Assembly (NCBI RefSeq): GCF_003584165.1
Contig: NZ_QXFJ01000031.1
Location: 255,851-319,850 of the forward strand
Source of the DNA: Flagellimonas aequoris
Lineage (GTDB): Bacteria > Bacteroidota > Bacteroidia > Flavobacteriales > Flavobacteriaceae
Direction of reading: 5' to 3'
Length of the DNA stretch: 64,000 bases
This document shows positions 36,018 through 44,944 of this stretch, in pieces. The translations under genes were made by a program, and so were the position numbers. Every line of letters starts with the position of its first letter. Positions within the stretch are counted from its first letter, which is position 1. The notes under the pieces are model-generated. The model made no database searches. It was not told the origin of the DNA and saw nothing but the letters and a program-made list of their open reading frames with translations.

Positions 36018-37529
36018 ATGAAACTGAGAAACATAAATTATTTGGTTTTTGGTTCAATAATGGCTCTGGCATTTACCTCTTGTAGTAAAGAGTATTTGGA
36101 TGTGGAGCCCAAAGGGACCTACTTGGAAGAAAATTATTATAGCAATGAGACCCAGGCCTATTCCGGTTTGATCGCCATCTATGATGTTTTGGGAAAGGAA
36201 TCCAGGGGATTTGAAAATATGGTGACCATGATGAACGCAGGTTCAGATGATCACTATGCAGGTGGGGGAGGTCCAGATGATGGTGCCGGGATCCATGCGT
36301 TCTCCAATTATTCGATTACAGCCTCCACTATTCCTGCGAGTTATTGGGGAGACTACTACCAGGGAATTTTTAGGGCCAATGTGCTAATTTCTAAACTCCC
36401 CGATATTCCAATGGGAGAAGCAAACAGGGCAAGGTTCACGGCAGAGGCCAAGGCGCTTCGGGGTTACTTTTATTTTCAATTGGTGCGTATGTTCGGAAAT
36501 ATACCATTGATTGTCGATCCCCTTCCCACTGCGGATATCTACAACGTGGAACAGGCATCCAAGGAAGCGGTATATGCCCAAATAGAAACCGATTTGGAAG
36601 ATGCGAAGAGCAGCTTGCCGGATATGGTAAATCTTACCACAGAAGCAGGCCGTTTTAGCAAAGGTGCTGTTCAGGCTCTATTGGGCAAGGTGTACCTTTA
36701 TGATGGAAAAAATGCCCAGGCGGCTGATGAGCTTGCCGAGGTGAATGGAACACCAGGGGGAACCAGCAAATATGGATACAGGTTGTTGGATAATTTTGCC
36801 GACCTGTGGGATTTTCAAAACACGTTCAACTCAGAATCCATATTGGAAACGACCAATACCAACCAAAGTAATGCGGATTGGGGTTTTTGGGGTTCTGGTG
36901 CCGATGAAGGCAACAGTATCAACATCATGGTTGGGCCACGTAGTTACGTAAGAAGTTCAGGGTCAACCGCTCCTGATTTTGCTCCTGGTTGGAGCTTCAA
37001 TGTGTTTACCCAAGGTTTCTATGATTTGATCAAGGACGACCCTAGGTTCGATGCAACCGTTGCTGATTTGAAAGCGTATGAAGAGGCGGACGAAATTGAA
37101 TACCTGCACGGGGATCAGGACACGGGCTACTATCTAAGGAAATTCATGCCCTTGAACAGCGATGCCACAACAGGGGGCGGCGTTAAGGAACTCAATTACC
37201 AACAACATGTTTATATGATCCGTTTGGCGGACACTTATTTACTTGAGGCCGAAGCCTTAGGAGGATCTGGTGTAAGAGCGCAAGCCTTGTTGGATGCCGT
37301 AAGGGCACGGGTTGGATTGCCCTCCGTTCCGGTATCGACCCAGGCCATATGGAACGAACGCCGTTTGGAATTGGCGGGAGAAGGACATAGGTGGTTTGAT
37401 TTGGTAAGAACTGGAAATGCTGCCTCAGCACTTTCTAACAGAGGTTTTACAGCGGGAAAAAATGAAGTGCTGCCCATACCATTACGGGAAATGGAGAATA
37501 CTTTGATTGTCCAAAACCCTAACTATTGA
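36018..37529 (+). CDS. SusD/RagB-family surface lipoprotein (beta-glucan locus)
   Basis: 503 residues. Lipobox FTSC in the signal peptide, SusD-like N-terminal domain (~30-180; LEENYYSNETQAYSGLIAIYD) and C-terminal RagB/SusD domain (IRLADTYLLEAEALGG, WNERRLELAGEGHRWFDLVR, VLPIPLREMENTL). It lies 10 bp after susC and partners it as the glycan-capturing lid. Confidence 0.95.
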   Translation: MKLRNINYLVFGSIMALAFTSCSKEYLDVEPKGTYLEENYYSNETQAYSGLIAIYDVLGKESRGFENMVTMMNAGSDDHYAGGGGPDDGAGIHAFSNYSITASTIPASYWGDYYQGIFRANVLISKLPDIPMGEANRARFTAEAKALRGYFYFQLVRMFGNIPLIVDPLPTADIYNVEQASKEAVYAQIETDLEDAKSSLPDMVNLTTEAGRFSKGAVQALLGKVYLYDGKNAQAADELAEVNGTPGGTSKYGYRLLDNFADLWDFQNTFNSESILETTNTNQSNADWGFWGSGADEGNSINIMVGPRSYVRSSGSTAPDFAPGWSFNVFTQGFYDLIKDDPRFDATVADLKAYEEADEIEYLHGDQDTGYYLRKFMPLNSDATTGGGVKELNYQQHVYMIRLADTYLLEAEALGGSGVRAQALLDAVRARVGLPSVPVSTQAIWNERRLELAGEGHRWFDLVRTGNAASALSNRGFTAGKNEVLPIPLREMENTLIVQNPNY

Positions 37530-37552
37530 TAAACGATAAAAATAGATTTGTC

Positions 37553-38404
37553 ATGATATTTAAGAAAACTAAATATAGATCGGTTGTACTTGGAGTGCTG
37601 GGCATGGTTATGCTGGCTGGTTGCCAACCAGAGGATTCTTTTGAGAACAATGGGCTGACCGACCCGAATTTGGATGCTTCTTTCACCATTACACCGGTGA
37701 GTGGAACAGCGAACAGGTATGTTTTGGAGGCACAAAACTTAAATTATATTTTCTCAAAATGGGATATCGGTGAAGGTATCTACCAAGGAAAATCAACAGA
37801 GGAGATTTTTTTACCCGATGCCGGCACCTATAACATAACCCACATAGCCATTGGTAGGGGAGGAGAGAGCAAAAGCGCTTCCCAAGAATTGGTGGTTCCA
37901 GAATCGGACCCTAATGCAGGTAACCTTGTGGTCGGTGGTAAGTTTGAAACAGACGAGGATATTGCCCAATGGACCATTCTGAATATCAGTGCATCAGGAG
38001 CCAGTTGGACGTTTGATTCAGGTTCGGCTACCATAACAGCAAGTGATTGGAACCAACAAGGGATCTTTCAGGCCATCGAAGTACAGGGTGGTAAAAACTA
38101 CGCTGTGGATATGAATGTCCAAGGGGAAGGTTCCGTTGATACTTGGTTTGAAGTATATGTTTCCACTACAGCCCCTGTTCAGCTTAACGATTATTCCGCT
38201 GATGGTACCAGAATTGGGTTGAATACTTGGAATGGTTGTGGGGGGACCCCATTCAGTGGCAAGCTGTCTCAACTTAGCTGTGCAGGGAGTGGCAATGTGG
38301 TAAGCTTTGACGAGGATACCACCATTTATTTGGTAATAAAATGTGGCGGAGGAAACGTTGGAGCCATAACCATTGATAACGTAGAGTTAAGGGGAACCAA
38401 TTAA
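37553..38404 (+). CDS. surface glycan-binding lipoprotein (SGBP-like)
   Basis: About 283 residues. Lipoprotein signal (lipobox LAGC, QPEDSF after), a PKD/Ig-like domain (~35-110; NRYVLEAQNLNYIFSKWDIG, GTYNITHIAIGRGGES) and a C-terminal jelly-roll CBM-like domain (~125-283; GGKFETDEDIAQWTI, WFEVYVSTTAPVQL, AITIDNVELRG). This is the SusE/SGBP-B position right after susD. The C-terminal domain probably binds the beta-glucan at the surface. The ATG at 37553 gives the signal peptide a proper N-terminus; an earlier start overlaps susD. Which glycan it binds is inferred from the locus. Confidence 0.72.
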   Translation: MIFKKTKYRSVVLGVLGMVMLAGCQPEDSFENNGLTDPNLDASFTITPVSGTANRYVLEAQNLNYIFSKWDIGEGIYQGKSTEEIFLPDAGTYNITHIAIGRGGESKSASQELVVPESDPNAGNLVVGGKFETDEDIAQWTILNISASGASWTFDSGSATITASDWNQQGIFQAIEVQGGKNYAVDMNVQGEGSVDTWFEVYVSTTAPVQLNDYSADGTRIGLNTWNGCGGTPFSGKLSQLSCAGSGNVVSFDEDTTIYLVIKCGGGNVGAITIDNVELRGTN

Positions 38405-38450
38405 AAGAAAGTTAGTTAATTTAGTTTTGAGTTAGATTTTTTTAAGTTCA

Positions 38451-38482
38451 TAGCCCATGGTATGCTGAACCATGGGCTATTT
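38451..38482 (+). terminator. strong hairpin between SGBP and GH30 genes (attenuator or processing site)
   Basis: Perfect 11-bp stem TAGCCCATGGT (38451-38461) with ACCATGGGCTA (38469-38479), 7-nt loop, followed by only three T. As a weak terminator or RNA-stability element it would separate the high-level transporter part from the enzyme part of the locus. Confidence 0.55.
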
Positions 38483-38513
38483 AAACATGCCGGTCTTTGC
38501 CGGCCCCAATGCC

Positions 38514-40001
38514 ATGAAATTTACCCCCGTTTACATTTTTTCTTTTTTATGTTTCCTAAGTATTTCTTGTGATGATACCGTAAAGAGCAGTACATCCTCC
38601 GATACTGCAGAGGAAGAGGCCATAGATTTTTCCGCCAAGGGAAAACCAATAACCATTTACACCACTGCCGATAGCACTGCTCTTCGGCTTGCCGTTTCTG
38701 AAGGTCCTGTATTCTCAGACGCTGAGCAACCCTTGGAAAAAGAGGTTTCGGTATTTGTGGAACCTAAAAAAATGTTTCAGACCATTTTGGGAATTGGCGG
38801 GGCCATTACCGATGCCAGTGCAGAAACGTTTGCGAAGTTGGATGCTACAAAACAAGAAGAGCTGTTGGATGCCTATTATGGCAAGGACAAAGGTCTGGGC
38901 TACACGTTGCTGAGGACCAATATCCACAGTTGCGATTTTAGCAGTGGAAGTTACACATACATACAAGAAGGGGATTCTGCTTTGACCTCCTTCTCCATAG
39001 CCCATGATCAGGAATTCCGTATCCCGATGATCAAGAAAGCCTTGTCAAGGGCAGGTGGGGCTTTGGTAACCTATGTTTCCCCATGGAGTCCACCGGCTTT
39101 TATGAAAAGCAATAAAAATATGCTGCAGGGAGGCACTTTGTTGCCCGAATACTACCAATCTTGGGCCAATTACTTTGTAAAGTTCATTCAGGCCTATGAG
39201 GAAGAGAATATTCCCATTTGGGGGTTGACGGTTCAAAATGAACCAATGGCGAAACAAACCTGGGAGTCCTGTATTTTCACTTCGGAGGCAGAAAGGGATT
39301 TTGTGAAGAACTATTTGGGCCCAACCTTGGAAAAAAGTGGATTGGCCGAAAAGAATATTGTGGTCTGGGACCACAACAGGGATTTGATGAATCAGAGGGC
39401 CAATGTCATTTTTGGTGATCCTGAAGCATCAAAATATATATGGGGAATGGGATTCCACTGGTATGAGGATTGGTCCGGTGGAGATCAACTATATGAAAAT
39501 GTGGGAAAGGTGCAAGAGAGCTACCCCTCAAAGAATTTATTGTTCACCGAAGGTTGTAATGACCGTTTTGATGCCGCGAGATATCAGTTTTGGCCACACG
39601 CAGAGCGCTATGGCAAAAGCATGATCAATGATTTTAATAATGGAACCGTCGGTTGGACCGATTGGAACATCCTTTTGGATGAAAATGGAGGCCCCAACCA
39701 TGTGGGCAATTTTTGTTTTGCCCCGATTCATGCGGATACCCGAACAGGGGAGCTGATCTATACGCCATCATACTACTATATTGGACACTTCTCAAAATTT
39801 GTTAGGCCGCAGGCAAAAAGAGTGGCAACAGCAGTGAGCAGAAGTACGTTGCTCAGTGCCTCCTTTTTGAATCCCGATGGTAAAATGGCCACCGTGGTGA
39901 TGAATCAAACTGATAGCCCCATTTCATATAATCTATACGTAGGCGACCAAAAAACAAGGATTGATATTCCTGCACATGCCATTCAAACGGTTGTCTATTA
40001 A
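38514..40001 (+). CDS. GH30-family glycosidase (first copy)
   Basis: 495 residues. Lipoprotein signal (MKFTPVYIFSFLCFLS, lipobox SISC). A GH30 (beta/alpha)8 barrel with a beta-sandwich: LGIGGAITDASAETFAKL (~100), WSPPAFMKSNKNMLQGG, acid/base Glu in WGLTVQNEP (~242), nucleophile Glu in LLFTEGCND (~345) and a C-terminal beta domain (SAASFLNPDGKMATVVMNQT-type). The active site is complete. GH30_3 members in marine Bacteroidota cleave beta-1,6-glucan branches of laminarin; that subfamily is inferred from context. Start chosen to place the lipobox at the N-terminus. Confidence 0.9.
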   Translation: MKFTPVYIFSFLCFLSISCDDTVKSSTSSDTAEEEAIDFSAKGKPITIYTTADSTALRLAVSEGPVFSDAEQPLEKEVSVFVEPKKMFQTILGIGGAITDASAETFAKLDATKQEELLDAYYGKDKGLGYTLLRTNIHSCDFSSGSYTYIQEGDSALTSFSIAHDQEFRIPMIKKALSRAGGALVTYVSPWSPPAFMKSNKNMLQGGTLLPEYYQSWANYFVKFIQAYEEENIPIWGLTVQNEPMAKQTWESCIFTSEAERDFVKNYLGPTLEKSGLAEKNIVVWDHNRDLMNQRANVIFGDPEASKYIWGMGFHWYEDWSGGDQLYENVGKVQESYPSKNLLFTEGCNDRFDAARYQFWPHAERYGKSMINDFNNGTVGWTDWNILLDENGGPNHVGNFCFAPIHADTRTGELIYTPSYYYIGHFSKFVRPQAKRVATAVSRSTLLSASFLNPDGKMATVVMNQTDSPISYNLYVGDQKTRIDIPAHAIQTVVY

Positions 40002-40025
40002 TTAAATAGAAAGAAATTGTTGTTC

Positions 40026-41501
40026 ATGAACACAAAAAATATATTGATTGCCGCATCCTTTGCGATAGGATTGTTGCTGGTGCATTGTTCATCTTCTACT
40101 GATGATGGTGGTTCGGATAGCCCAACACCAAACCCTCCAAACACAGGGACACCGCCTACCGTTTCGGAATCCGTGGATGTTTGGTTGACCAAGCCGGACA
40201 AAAGTGTATTGCTGACGAAACAGGCGAACGCCCTGCCGTTCGGTACCAATCCCAACAACTATCCAAATATTGAGGTAAATCCATCTTTGACCTATCAAAC
40301 TATCGACGGTTTCGGGTTTACATTGACAGGGGGTAGTGCGGAGGTCATCAACCAATTAAGTACTGGTGATAGGAACGAGTTGCTGCAAGAATTGTTCGGT
40401 ACCTCGGAAAACGATATATCCATCAGTTACGTCAGGGTAAGTATCGGCGCATCCGACCTGAATGCCGGACCCTTCACCTATGATGATATGCCAGATGGCG
40501 AGACGGATGAATCACTCGATAATTTTAGCCTGGACCAGGATAGAGAAGGTGTCATTACGGTTCTTAAAGAGATTTTGGAAATAAGCCCTAATATCAAAAT
40601 ATTAGGTTCTCCATGGTCTGCCCCGGTTTGGATGAAGGACAACGGCAGTTTTGTTGGTGGAAGCCTTAAGCCTGAATATTACGGAGTGTATGCCCAATAT
40701 TTTGTGAAATATATTCAAGCAATGGAGGCAGAAGGCATAACCATTGATGCCATCACCATTCAGAATGAGCCCATGCATGATGGGAACAATCCCAGTATGG
40801 TCATGACGGCTGAGGAACAGGCCGAATTCATCAAGAATCACCTTGGTCCTGCATTTGAGGAGGCAAATATTTCAACCAAGATCATTGTTTGGGACCATAA
40901 CTGTGACAATCCACAATATCCCATTACGGTACTGAGCGATCCAGATGCTTACCCTTATGTGGATGGTTCCGCTTTTCACCTGTACAATGGGGACATCAGT
41001 GCACTTTCTACGGTACACAACTCATTTCCAGAGAAGAATCTTTATTTTACCGAGCAGTACACCTCTTCCAATGGCTCTTTTGACGGGGATTTGAAGTGGC
41101 ATGTGAAAAATGTGATCATAGGGTCCATGCGCAACTGGAGCCGAAATGCCCTGGAATGGAACTTGGCTAATGATGAAAGCTTTGGTCCGCACACGGATGG
41201 CGGTTGTTCCATCTGTAAAGGAGGGTTGACCATAAGTTCCGGAGGTAATATCACCAGAAATGTGGGGTATTATATTGTGGCCCACGCTTCAAAGTTTGTA
41301 CCACAAGGGTCCACCCGAATTTCTTCCAATATTTCTGGAAACCTTCAAAACGTTGCCTTCAAAACACCTGATGATAATATAGTCCTCCTTGTAGAAAATG
41401 ATGGGGATGCTTTGGAATCTTTCAACATTAAATATAAGAACGAATGGACCTCCACTTCACTGAGTCCTGGTGCGGTCGCTACCTATATTTGGAAACAATA
41501 A
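40026..41501 (+). CDS. GH30-family glycosidase (second copy)
   Basis: 491 residues. Lipoprotein signal (lipobox LVHC). GH30 barrel: TIDGFGFTLTGGSAEVIN, LGSPWSAPVWMKDNGSFVGG, acid/base Glu in IDAITIQNEP (~246), nucleophile Glu in LYFTEQYTS (~342) and a C-terminal beta domain. It is clearly a different member from the first copy, with a Ser/Asp/Pro-rich linker (SSSTDDGGSDSPTPNPP) after the lipobox, so the pair is not a recent duplication. 24 bp after the first GH30 and cotranscribed with it. Confidence 0.9.
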   Translation: MNTKNILIAASFAIGLLLVHCSSSTDDGGSDSPTPNPPNTGTPPTVSESVDVWLTKPDKSVLLTKQANALPFGTNPNNYPNIEVNPSLTYQTIDGFGFTLTGGSAEVINQLSTGDRNELLQELFGTSENDISISYVRVSIGASDLNAGPFTYDDMPDGETDESLDNFSLDQDREGVITVLKEILEISPNIKILGSPWSAPVWMKDNGSFVGGSLKPEYYGVYAQYFVKYIQAMEAEGITIDAITIQNEPMHDGNNPSMVMTAEEQAEFIKNHLGPAFEEANISTKIIVWDHNCDNPQYPITVLSDPDAYPYVDGSAFHLYNGDISALSTVHNSFPEKNLYFTEQYTSSNGSFDGDLKWHVKNVIIGSMRNWSRNALEWNLANDESFGPHTDGGCSICKGGLTISSGGNITRNVGYYIVAHASKFVPQGSTRISSNISGNLQNVAFKTPDDNIVLLVENDGDALESFNIKYKNEWTSTSLSPGAVATYIWKQ

Positions 41502-41502
41502 A

Positions 41503-43251
41503 ATGGACAACCTCATGAAAAAAATACTATTCCTTTTAACCATTCTTATAAGTTCAACAGTATTCGGTCAAGGCTTTTTGCATACCGATGGACAAAAAAT
41601 CGTTGACGGCCAAGGCAACAATGTGCTCCTTAGGGGTCTCGGTCTGGGCGGTTGGATGGTACAGGAGGGGTATATGTTGCAAACAGCTGGTTTTGCTGGG
41701 CCACAGCACTCCATCAAACAAAAGATAACGGAACTCATTGGCAAGAGAAATACTGAGGAGTTCTATGAGGCCTATTTGGCGAATGGGATTACCAAACGTG
41801 ACATAGATTCACTAAAAGCTTGGGGATTCAATTCCGTTAGGTTGCCCATGCACTACAACCTGTACACCCCACCTATTGAAGAAGAAAAGGATGGAACAAA
41901 TACATGGTTGGAAAAAGGATTCATCATGACCGACAATCTTTTGAAATGGTGTGCGGATAACGAGATGTACCTTATCCTTGATTTACATGCAGCCCCGGGA
42001 GGACAAGGCCATGATGCCAATATCTCGGATTATGACGACACAAAACCTTCCCTTTGGGAAAGTGAGGCGAACAAACAAAAAATGATTGCTTTTTGGGAAA
42101 AGATGGCCGAACGATACAAGGACAGCCCATGGATGGGTGGCTACGACATCATTAACGAGCCCAACTGGAACTTTGAAGGCGAAAACCCCAATGGATGTGA
42201 TGAAATGAACAATGCCCCATTGCGCCAATTGATGGTGGATATTACCACGGCTATCCGAAAAATAGATAAGGACCACATCATCATCATTGAAGGGAATTGT
42301 TGGGGAAACAATTACAATGGTGTTTTTCCTCTTTGGGACGACAATCTGGTCATAAGCTTCCACAAGTATTGGAATTTCAACACCACGGCATCCATTCAAC
42401 AAGTACTGGATTATAGGGAAAAGTACAATGCGCCGATTTGGCTGGGAGAGAGTGGGGAAAATTCCAATGTCTGGTTCAAGGATGTTTTATCGTTGATGGA
42501 ATCCCATAACATTGGCTGGGCATTTTGGCCCATGAAAAAGGTGGAAAATATTGCAGGCGTTACATCGGTCACCAAAAACCCTGGGTATGAAACGCTTTTG
42601 AACTATTGGCAGAATGGAGGAAAAAAGCCATCCGTTGAGTATGCAAAAAATGCCTTGATGCAGTTGGCCGAGAACTATAAAATGGAAAATGTGACCGTTA
42701 AGCCCGGCGTTGTGGATGCCATGTTCAGACAGGTACACACTTTTGAGACCAAAGCCTACAAAAAGCATGCAATTCCTGGTCTCATCTATGCCACAGAGTA
42801 TGATATGGGCACCAACAATTATGCATACAAAGATGCCGATTATATCAATTATAGGGTAAGTACCGGGGAACAGTGGGCATGGAACAAAGGCCGTAAAATG
42901 CGGAACGATGGGGTGGACATCCAAAACTGTGCAGACAGCAATAGCAATGGCTACGAAGTTTTTGATATACAGGATGGGGAATGGTTGCTGTTCACAGTAA
43001 ATGTTAAGGAATCTGGCACCTATAATATGAACGTGAGATATTCTGGCTTGGAGGGGAAGGGAAAAATTTCCCTAAAAGTTAACGGGGAAACTGTATCGGG
43101 CAGTTTGGAGTTGGATGCCACAGGAAATGAAACTTCATACAAAACAGCTATCTTATCTGGTGTTGATTTAAAAGAAGGTGTCCACAAGCTAAAAGTGATG
43201 TTCGAAAAGGGAGGGTTCGATCTAAATTATATTGAATTCATAAATAACTAA
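41503..43251 (+). CDS. GH5-family glycosidase with C-terminal CBM6
   Basis: About 582 residues. Signal peptide (KKILFLLTILISSTVFG, cleavage near FGQ), GH5 barrel (~25-440; LLRGLGLGGWMVQEGYM, acid/base Glu in GGYDIINEPNWN, nucleophile Glu in IWLGESGEN) and a C-terminal CBM6-like jelly roll (~450-580; YDMGTNNYAYKDADYINYR, DIQDGEWLLFTVNVKESGTY, GGFDLNYIEF). CBM6 modules often bind beta-1,3-glucan. The enzyme starts 1 bp after the GH30 stop; ATG at 41503 or 41515 (MKKILF) are both possible. Probably an exo- or endo-glucanase in the laminarin pathway. Confidence 0.88.
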   Translation: MDNLMKKILFLLTILISSTVFGQGFLHTDGQKIVDGQGNNVLLRGLGLGGWMVQEGYMLQTAGFAGPQHSIKQKITELIGKRNTEEFYEAYLANGITKRDIDSLKAWGFNSVRLPMHYNLYTPPIEEEKDGTNTWLEKGFIMTDNLLKWCADNEMYLILDLHAAPGGQGHDANISDYDDTKPSLWESEANKQKMIAFWEKMAERYKDSPWMGGYDIINEPNWNFEGENPNGCDEMNNAPLRQLMVDITTAIRKIDKDHIIIIEGNCWGNNYNGVFPLWDDNLVISFHKYWNFNTTASIQQVLDYREKYNAPIWLGESGENSNVWFKDVLSLMESHNIGWAFWPMKKVENIAGVTSVTKNPGYETLLNYWQNGGKKPSVEYAKNALMQLAENYKMENVTVKPGVVDAMFRQVHTFETKAYKKHAIPGLIYATEYDMGTNNYAYKDADYINYRVSTGEQWAWNKGRKMRNDGVDIQNCADSNSNGYEVFDIQDGEWLLFTVNVKESGTYNMNVRYSGLEGKGKISLKVNGETVSGSLELDATGNETSYKTAILSGVDLKEGVHKLKVMFEKGGFDLNYIEFINN

Positions 43252-43266
43252 ACATATGCAAGTGCC

Positions 43267-44583
43267 ATGGTACGAATAAACTGTATGCTGTTTTTGTTCA
43301 TGGTTCTGATTCTTTCGTGTAGTGGGGATACGACAGATCAAGGCCCTGTCAACAATTTAAAGCCTTCCAATCTATCCATTGACGTCGAAATTGCGGGGCA
43401 ATCCAGTGAAAATCCTAATGGGGATGGTAGTGGAGAGGTCAATCTTACCTTTCAGGCGGCCAATGCAACACTATACAAGATACTTATCGAAGGTCAACTT
43501 AAGGAATCTACCTCCAATACCTTGTCCTATACCTTTACTGACGAAGGCACCCATGATTATAGCATAGTGGTATCGGCCTATAACCAAGGACAATTTATAA
43601 GCAAGACCATTTCCGTTACGGTTTATGTTGAAGAACTTATAGGGCTGATATGGTCCGATGAGTTCAACAACAGAAGTCTTGACCTCAACAAATGGAACTA
43701 TGAAACGGGTACTGGGGTCAACGGGGATTGGGGAACCGGACAATTGGATCGTGCAACCGATAGATCTGAAAATATCAGCTTTCAAAATGGGATCATAGAT
43801 GCAGATGGAGGTTGCTTGGTGATTACTACACGCGATGAAACCTTTATGGACCGGGAATATACCAGTGGGAGGATCAATACCAGGGACAAAGGTTCTTGGG
43901 GACCTGGGCATCGAATAGTGGCTCGGGTCAAAGCCAGTGGTGTCAGGCATCAAGGGCAGGGTTTTGCCTTTTGGATGATGCCCCAGGAAAAACCTGTTAC
44001 AGTGGATGCCATCATGTGGCCCCAAGGCGGTGAAATTGATATTATGGAGTATGTAGGTTCCATACCTTACCACAATTTGGGAACCGTCCATTATGCTTGG
44101 GAGTGGCAGAACAACCAATACCAAGATTGGAACCATGGGCACTTGGGTGGATATTATAGTTACGAAACCCAACAGACACCCAATCCCGAAGAGCCTGGCT
44201 ACGGAAATTTCCCGCCTCCAGAAAATGACCCCAACGCGGGAAGTTCGGGATTTCACGAATACGGCATAGATTGGTATGATGACCGGATAGAGTTCTTTGT
44301 GGACGATAGTATTTACCATATCCACTATTTAAAAGATGGTGGTGCATATACCGTGGATGGACAGGATGAAAAATCTGTGGAACTGGTCGATGGGCGTAGG
44401 GTTACCATTTCCGAGTATTCCAACCATTTTGATGAATGGCATCCTTTTGAGCATAAAATGTACGCCATTCTTAGCGCAGGGGTGGGGGGCAGTGATTATA
44501 CCTACGGCGGCCCTATTGTACCGGAAGCCCAGTTTCCATGCTCGGTATACATTGATTGGGTAAGGGTCTACAAAATGGAATAG
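43267..44583 (+). CDS. GH16-family endo-beta-1,3-glucanase (laminarinase), lipoprotein
   Basis: 438 residues. Lipobox ILSC, an Ig/PKD-like domain (~35-125; DVEIAGQSSENPNGDGSGEV, TDEGTHDYSIVVSAYNQGQ) and a GH16 catalytic domain (~130-438). The GH16 signature is EIDIMEYV (~255), with both catalytic Glu present; the loop WPQGGEIDIMEY with the extra Met is the GH16_3 laminarinase form. Substrate-site features follow: TVHYAWEWQNNQ, FHEYGIDWYDDRIEFFVDD. It is the endo-acting first step on beta-1,3-glucan at the cell surface and last gene of the locus. Confidence 0.93.
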   Translation: MVRINCMLFLFMVLILSCSGDTTDQGPVNNLKPSNLSIDVEIAGQSSENPNGDGSGEVNLTFQAANATLYKILIEGQLKESTSNTLSYTFTDEGTHDYSIVVSAYNQGQFISKTISVTVYVEELIGLIWSDEFNNRSLDLNKWNYETGTGVNGDWGTGQLDRATDRSENISFQNGIIDADGGCLVITTRDETFMDREYTSGRINTRDKGSWGPGHRIVARVKASGVRHQGQGFAFWMMPQEKPVTVDAIMWPQGGEIDIMEYVGSIPYHNLGTVHYAWEWQNNQYQDWNHGHLGGYYSYETQQTPNPEEPGYGNFPPPENDPNAGSSGFHEYGIDWYDDRIEFFVDDSIYHIHYLKDGGAYTVDGQDEKSVELVDGRRVTISEYSNHFDEWHPFEHKMYAILSAGVGGSDYTYGGPIVPEAQFPCSVYIDWVRVYKME

Positions 44584-44944
44584 ATCTAAAAAAAATTTCT
44601 TGGTATTTTCAATCGTCACGTAAACCTTCTATAATGATATGTCCGTATGGGTTTATAGAATAAAAAGTTGGCAACCTTTAAGTCTGTAAAACGGTTCGGA
44701 GACCATCAAGCAAAAAGGCCTAAAAAAACAAAACCTTGATTAATCTGTGATTGTCAAGGTTTTAATTTTTTTTGTGACCTGTCCGGGTAGTGTAAAACCA
44801 ATCCGTATATTGCTTGATTAGCTCTGGGGCCATTTTTTTTGAGAGCCTCGTCCGTATTTTCCAGCACAGAGGCCGTGACTGTGTTCACGGCTTACGCCCT
44901 GAAATGACTTGTTTCTTTTGATAGGAGTATGTGACATGGCGCTT
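44584..44944. other. gene-free stretch with terminator hairpin and att-like repeat
   Basis: About 360 bp without a gene. It contains the hairpin AAAACCTTGA / TCAAGGTTTT (44730-44763) followed by a T run to 44773, usable on both strands (A run on the other side). It closes the GH16 unit and the convergent RIC gene. Next to it is the sequence described under the direct repeat. Nothing else coding is seen. Confidence 0.7.
44717..44787. repeat. degenerate direct repeat of the tRNA-Lys 3' end and terminator (possible att site)
   Basis: GGCC-A-rich-AACCTTG ... CAAGGTTTT ... GTGACCTG-T-CCGGG here matches GGCCC-A-rich-AACCTTG ... CAAGGTTTT ... GTGACCTG-G-CCGGG at 62334-62417 in the same orientation. 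The left arm is 19 of 22 identical, the right core 13 of 14 identical, and the gap lengths differ. The right copy is the terminator plus 3' end of tRNA-Lys. This is the pattern of a far att site for an element inserted at that tRNA. Confidence 0.5.

Noticed and set aside
43471..44325. 284-residue minus-strand open frame inside the GH16 gene
   Set aside because: Antisense to the GH16 catalytic domain whose active-site motif is intact.
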